Source: Roseomonas indoligenes (GTDB taxonomy: Bacteria; Pseudomonadota; Alphaproteobacteria; Acetobacterales; Acetobacteraceae). From it: a stretch of DNA of 64,000 nucleotides. The translations under genes and the position numbers were made by a program. How positions within the stretch are numbered: position 1 is the first letter of the stretch; every line of letters begins with the position of its first letter. Location: NCBI RefSeq assembly GCF_017813365.1, contig NZ_JAGIZA010000001.1, forward strand, positions 186,001-250,000. The letters are read 5' to 3'. Of this stretch, positions 59,994-64,000 are shown in pieces. The notes beneath the pieces are model-generated. The model saw only the letters and a program-made list of their open reading frames with translations, did no database searches and had not been told where the DNA came from.

Positions 59994-61070
59994 ATGCCCC
60001 AGCAAGGGACTCCATCGGCGTGGCGAATCGGGCGCAGGCGGCTCGCTCCGGTTGCGCTGGCCCTGGCCGCGACCGCTCGGAGCGCCCGGGCCCAGGCGCG
60101 GGACCTGACCGTCGTCTCCTGGGGCGGCGCCTACCAGGACGCCCAGCGCGAGGCCTTCTTCCGCCCCTTCCAGCGCGCCACCGGCGGCCGCCTGCTGGAG
60201 GAAACCTGGGACGGCGGCATGGAGTCGCTGCGCGACGCCTCCCGCACCGCGCGCTGGGACCTCGTGCAGGTGGAGGGCGACGAGCTGCTGCTCGGCTGCC
60301 AGGAAGGGCTGCTGGAGCCCATTCCCGCCGATGAGGTGGGTGGCGCCGACCATTACGTGCCGGGCGCCCTCGCGCGCTGCGGCGTGGGCAACATCCTCTA
60401 CGGCTTCGTCCTTTCCTATCGGCGCGGCGGGGTCGCGCCGGGTGGATGGGGGGATTTCTTCGACACGGCCCGCTTCCACGGGCCGCGCGGCATGCGCCGT
60501 GGCGCCAAGACGACGCTGGAGATCGCCCTGCTCGGGGACGGCATGGCGCCGGAGGCCGTCTATCCTGCCCTGGCGACCGAGGAGGGCGTGGCGCGCGCCT
60601 TCCGCCGCCTGGACGCCATCCGCCCGGACATCCGCTGGTGGGACCAGGGCAGCGAGCCCCCCCGCGCGCTCTCCGCCGGGGAGGTGACGATGGCCGTGGC
60701 CTATAACGGCCGGATCGATGCCGCGAACCGCGAGGATTCGGCCGATCTCGGCATCGTCTGGTCCGGCCAGCTGCTGGCCCAGGACAGCTGGGCGATCCTG
60801 AAGGGCAGCCCGAACCGGCAGCGCGCCCTGGCCTTCCTGCGCTTCGTCGGCGACCCCGCCGTGCAGGCCGGGCTGCCGCCCCGCATTCCCTATGGCGTGA
60901 CGGCGAAGGGGGCGGAGGACGGCTTGCCGGACGACGTGCTGGCGAACCTGCCCACCGCCCCGGACAACGCCCGCGGCGCCCTGCGGGTCGACGATGCGTT
61001 CTGGCACGCCAACCTGGACCGGCTGGAGCGCCGCTTCGCCGCTTGGGCGAACAGCGGCCCAGGGCGTTGA
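59994..61070 (+). CDS. ABC transporter substrate-binding protein, PotD-like, 358 aa
   Basis: Periplasmic receptor for the adjacent importer. Tat-like signal WRIGRRRLAPVALALAATAR, mature start near RAQARDL. Family features: TVVSWGGAYQDAQREAFFRP, WDLVQVEGDELLLGCQEGLL, NILYGFVLSYRRGGVAPG, EVTMAVAYNGRID, and QDSWAILKGSPNRQRALAFL. The polyamine-binding acidic residues cannot be confirmed. Start at ATG 59994 (behind GAGAGG); ATG 59961 is possible. Confidence 0.9.
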   Translation: MPQQGTPSAWRIGRRRLAPVALALAATARSARAQARDLTVVSWGGAYQDAQREAFFRPFQRATGGRLLEETWDGGMESLRDASRTARWDLVQVEGDELLLGCQEGLLEPIPADEVGGADHYVPGALARCGVGNILYGFVLSYRRGGVAPGGWGDFFDTARFHGPRGMRRGAKTTLEIALLGDGMAPEAVYPALATEEGVARAFRRLDAIRPDIRWWDQGSEPPRALSAGEVTMAVAYNGRIDAANREDSADLGIVWSGQLLAQDSWAILKGSPNRQRALAFLRFVGDPAVQAGLPPRIPYGVTAKGAEDGLPDDVLANLPTAPDNARGALRVDDAFWHANLDRLERRFAAWANSGPGR

Positions 61071-61080
61071 AGGTGCGGCG

Positions 61081-62178
61081 TTGAAGCCCGATTCCTTCCG
61101 CGCCGCGCTGCTGGCGGCGCCCCTGGCGCTGCTGGTCCTGCTCGGGGCCGTGGCTCCGCTCGGCGCGCTTCTCCGGCGCGGCACGGGGGAGACGGAGGTG
61201 GCGCCTGCCCTGCCGCGCACCCTTCGGGTGCTGCGCCAATGGGACGGGAACAGCCTGCCGGACGATATGGCCTTCGAGGCGCTGGCGGCGGACCTCGCCG
61301 CCCTGCGGGCTGCCGGGCCGGCGGGGGCGGAGGCCATGGCCCGCGCGGCGGAGCGCCTGGCCGCGGACGTGCCCGCTCTGCGCGAGGTGCTGCCCGGCAC
61401 GGCCGAGCGCGCGGAGAGGACGCGCACCACCCGCGCCGCCGCCATTCTCGTCGCGGACCCCGCCTGGGGAGAGCGGGAGAGCTGGGTGGCGCTGCGCCGG
61501 GCCGGGCAGGCGATGTCGGGCTTCCACCTTCTCTCCGCCATTGGGCTGCGGATCACGGCGGAGGGCGGGCTTGAGGACGGGCCGCGCGGCCCGCACGCCC
61601 GGGCGCTCCTCGCGCGCGGCCTCTGCGCGGCCGTGCTGGCGGTGCTGGGCTGCCTCGTCCTCGCCTGGCCGCTGGCCCGCTGGATCGCGGAAGCGCCGCC
61701 GCGCCGGGCCGCCATCCTGGCCGCCCTGACCGTCCTGCCTCTCTTCTCCGGCGAGGCCGCGCGGGCGGTCGGCTGGGCCCCACTGCTGGGGCCGGGGCCG
61801 GAGGCCGGCCTCGTCGTGACCACGCTGGGGCTCCTGCCGCTGATGGTCTTGCCGATCGCTCTCGTCCTCCACCGGGCGGGGCCGCGCCTGCCGCGGGCGG
61901 CGGCCGCCCTCGGGCTTTCGCCGCGGAAGGTGTTCTGGCGGATCAGCCTGCCCCTCGCCCGACGCGGAATCGCGGTGGGCTGCGCGGTCGTCTTCGCGCA
62001 GGCGCTCGGGGTCTTCATCGCGCCGGGGCTGCTGGACCCGGAGGCGCCACTGGCCGCCGGGGCGCTGGCCGTCGCCGCCAGGGGCGGGGACTGGGGGCAG
62101 GCGGGGGCGCTCGCCGTCTGGCTTCTCCTGCCGGTGCTGCCGGCCGCCTTCCTGCTGCGCCGGGGCCTGCGGGGATGA
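61081..62178 (+). CDS. ABC transporter permease (PotB-like), 365 aa
   Basis: Inner-membrane subunit. TM1 at ~12-32 ([20 protein letters not shown]), then a ~140-residue periplasmic insertion, then five more membrane segments from ~180 to 360. The EAA-type cytoplasmic loop reads [23 protein letters not shown] start at 61081 behind GAAGG (seven bases); no ATG in frame is available. The receptor gene ends 10 bases before. Stop overlaps the next gene (ATGA). Confidence 0.88.
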   Translation: MKPDSFRAALLAAPLALLVLLGAVAPLGALLRRGTGETEVAPALPRTLRVLRQWDGNSLPDDMAFEALAADLAALRAAGPAGAEAMARAAERLAADVPALREVLPGTAERAERTRTTRAAAILVADPAWGERESWVALRRAGQAMSGFHLLSAIGLRITAEGGLEDGPRGPHARALLARGLCAAVLAVLGCLVLAWPLARWIAEAPPRRAAILAALTVLPLFSGEAARAVGWAPLLGPGPEAGLVVTTLGLLPLMVLPIALVLHRAGPRLPRAAAALGLSPRKVFWRISLPLARRGIAVGCAVVFAQALGVFIAPGLLDPEAPLAAGALAVAARGGDWGQAGALAVWLLLPVLPAAFLLRRGLRG

Positions 62179-62872
62179 GGCGGTTCCTTCCCCTCCTGCT
62201 GCTCCTGTTACTGCTGGCGCCCCTGGCAGGGCTGCTGCTGGCGGGCCGGACGGAGGAGGGCGTCGGGGCCTCCCTGGCGAACAGCCTTCTCGTCGCAGCC
62301 GCCGCCGCGGCCTTCGCCGCGCCGCTCGGCGCCATGGCCGGCGCGGGGCTGCGTGGCCGCTTCCTCGGCCCCGTCCTGGCGCTGGTCGCGCTGCCCGTGC
62401 TGCTGCCGCCGGTGCTGCCCGCCGCCGCCCTGCTGCTCATGGCGGAGCGCTTCGGCGGGGTGGCCCGGCTTCCCGGCCTGGCGCTGTGGCACGCAGTGCT
62501 CGGCGCGCCCCTGGTCGTGGCGATCACCTTCCTGGCGCTGGACCGGGTGGATCCGCGCCTGTCCCGGGTGGCGCAGGCCCTCGGGGCGGAGCCGGAGGTG
62601 GCGGCGCGGCGGCTGCTGCACCCGCAATTCGCTCGCGCGATGGCACTCGGCGCGGCCCTCGTCTTCGCCCTTTCCCTGGGGGAGAGCGGCCCTGCCGTCC
62701 TCCTCGGCGCGGAGACCCTGCCGGTGTCGGTGCTGGCCGGCGCCGTGCCGCTGGCGCCCGCGATCGTTGCGATCGTGCTCGGCGCCACTTTATTGCTCCG
62801 CCGCAGGGCGCCAAGCCCGGCCGGCGACGTTCCCCCTTGGCGAAACGCGCCCATCACCGAGGAAGAGACGCC

Positions 62873-62876
<4 letters not shown>
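62175..62876 (+). CDS. ABC transporter permease (PotC-like), 233 aa
   Basis: Second membrane subunit, about six hydrophobic segments starting with [23 protein letters not shown] loop [21 protein letters not shown]-terminal soluble tail of ~25 residues ([20 protein letters not shown]). It overlaps the upstream permease by ATGA and its stop overlaps the SOD start by GTGA, so translation of SOD is coupled to it. Confidence 0.88.
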
Positions 62877-63592
<716 letters not shown>

Positions 63593-63609
63593 GGCGCCGG
63601 TGCGCGGCT

Positions 63610-63629
63610 GGTCGGCCTAGAGGCCGACC
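63610..63629. terminator. hairpin across the M16 stop codon
   Basis: GGTCGGCC (63610-63617), loop TAGA, GGCCGACC (63622-63629): perfect 8-bp GC stem overlapping the end of the M16 gene and lying 18 bases after the SOD stop. No T-tract. Confidence 0.3.
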
Positions 63630-64000
63630 GGCTTCCCGGCCACCACCACCGCCAGGGAATCCGGCAGCAGGACCCGCGCCGCCACCGCCGTCAGCCTTTC
63701 CCGCGTCAGCGCCGCGAGGCGGGCGGGGCGGTTGGACAGCCAGTCCAGCGGGCGATTGTTCCGCCGCAGCGCCAGCAGGATATTCGCCACCTGCCGCGTG
63801 GAGGTGAAGGAGAGCGGCTGGCTGCCCGTGAGGTAGGCGATCGCCTCCTCCCGCTCCGCCGCCGTCGGGCCTGAGGCGGCCATGCGCGCCCATTCGCCGC
63901 GGAGGACCGAAAGGGTCTCTGCCATGCGGGCGTTCTCGGTGGCCACCGAGCCGATGATGAGGCTGCGCCCCGCCACCGGCTCCGGCCCCGCGCCGATGCC
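63617..64000 (-). CDS. M16 family peptidase, C-terminal part (runs off right edge)
   Basis: About 128 C-terminal residues are inside the window and the frame stays open to the edge. The sequence (MAETLSVLRGEWARMAASGP, TAAEREEAIAYLTGSQPLSF, NNRPLDWLSNRPARLAALTR, AARVLLPDSLAVVVAGKP) matches the C-terminal domain of M16B zinc peptidases (insulinase/processing-peptidase fold). The HxxEH zinc site would be in the N-terminal half or in the partner subunit and is not visible, so I cannot say whether this is the catalytic or the non-catalytic subunit. The GTG at 63976 is probably internal. Confidence 0.85.
   Translation of the reverse strand, partial: GIGAGPEPVAGRSLIIGSVATENARMAETLSVLRGEWARMAASGPTAAEREEAIAYLTGSQPLSFTSTRQVANILLALRRNNRPLDWLSNRPARLAALTRERLTAVAARVLLPDSLAVVVAGKPVGL

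Noticed and set aside
59893-62018. Open frames of ~660-690 codons on the minus strand
   Set aside because: They run against the ABC receptor and permease genes and have Arg/Pro/Ser-biased composition without recognisable motifs.

Overview
The window is GC-rich, densely coded bacterial chromosome with no rRNA, tRNA, CRISPR array, transposase or phage gene that I could find. Gene content points to an alphaproteobacterium, most likely Acetobacteraceae (Roseomonas-like). It carries three orphan Bug-type solute receptors without their TctAB permeases, a DctPQM TRAP system, an aerobic cytochrome bc1 operon, a MoxR/DUF58/DUF4159 block followed by DUF1285-Nudix-VOC-DUF6111-CCA transferase, and many GTG/TTG starts with overlapping stop/start codons. 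The family-level assignment is inference from gene content.

Layout. 1-8.7 kb: two tandem lipoproteins, an IalB-like secreted protein, an aldo/keto reductase, a lone receiver domain, an SDR, L-aspartate dehydrogenase, an alpha/beta hydrolase whose coding sequence seems to begin upstream of any normal start codon, a D-2-hydroxyacid dehydrogenase, and a large GTPase divergent from a membrane protein. 8.8-13.6 kb: a secreted protein built of 32-residue repeats, a second short GTPase and a TRAP transporter. 13.6-25.0 kb: a small gene behind a possible LexA box, then an eight-gene chemosensory operon on the minus strand (CheW-CheR/TPR-CheW-MCP-CheA/REC-CheB-REC/REC/kinase-REC/kinase/REC). 25-32 kb: an ankyrin protein, a lipoprotein, a Bug receptor divergent from an M20 peptidase/RraA pair, a peptide-type binding protein and a nitronate monooxygenase. 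32-45.3 kb: the MoxR block, then the plus-strand DUF1285/Nudix/VOC/DUF6111/CCA genes, DoxX, an ABC exporter and HutD. 45.3-51 kb: LLM monooxygenase plus Bug receptor, a tyrosine phosphatase, two tiny disordered proteins, another Bug receptor and HemF. 51-54 kb: petABC. 54-58.7 kb: a GAF-GGDEF-EAL protein, MTA phosphorylase, a chalcone-isomerase-like secreted protein and 3-hydroxyisobutyryl-CoA hydrolase. 58.7-63.6 kb: a polyamine-type ABC importer whose ATPase has lost several catalytic signatures, translationally coupled to an exported superoxide dismutase. The right edge cuts an M16 peptidase.

The most notable system is the chemosensory operon at 13.8-25.0 kb. It has the full receptor-kinase-adaptation core but no CheY, CheZ, CheD or flagellar gene. 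Two histidine kinases with receiver domains stand where the output would be. This resembles, from memory, the Che3 cascade of Rhodospirillum centenum that controls cyst development, so a CheA-to-kinase relay acting on gene expression is more likely than motility control. Other points worth attention are the degenerate ABC ATPase coupled to a secreted SOD, the possible non-canonical start of the hydrolase, hairpins spanning both stop codons at convergent gene ends, and several palindromic operator candidates.
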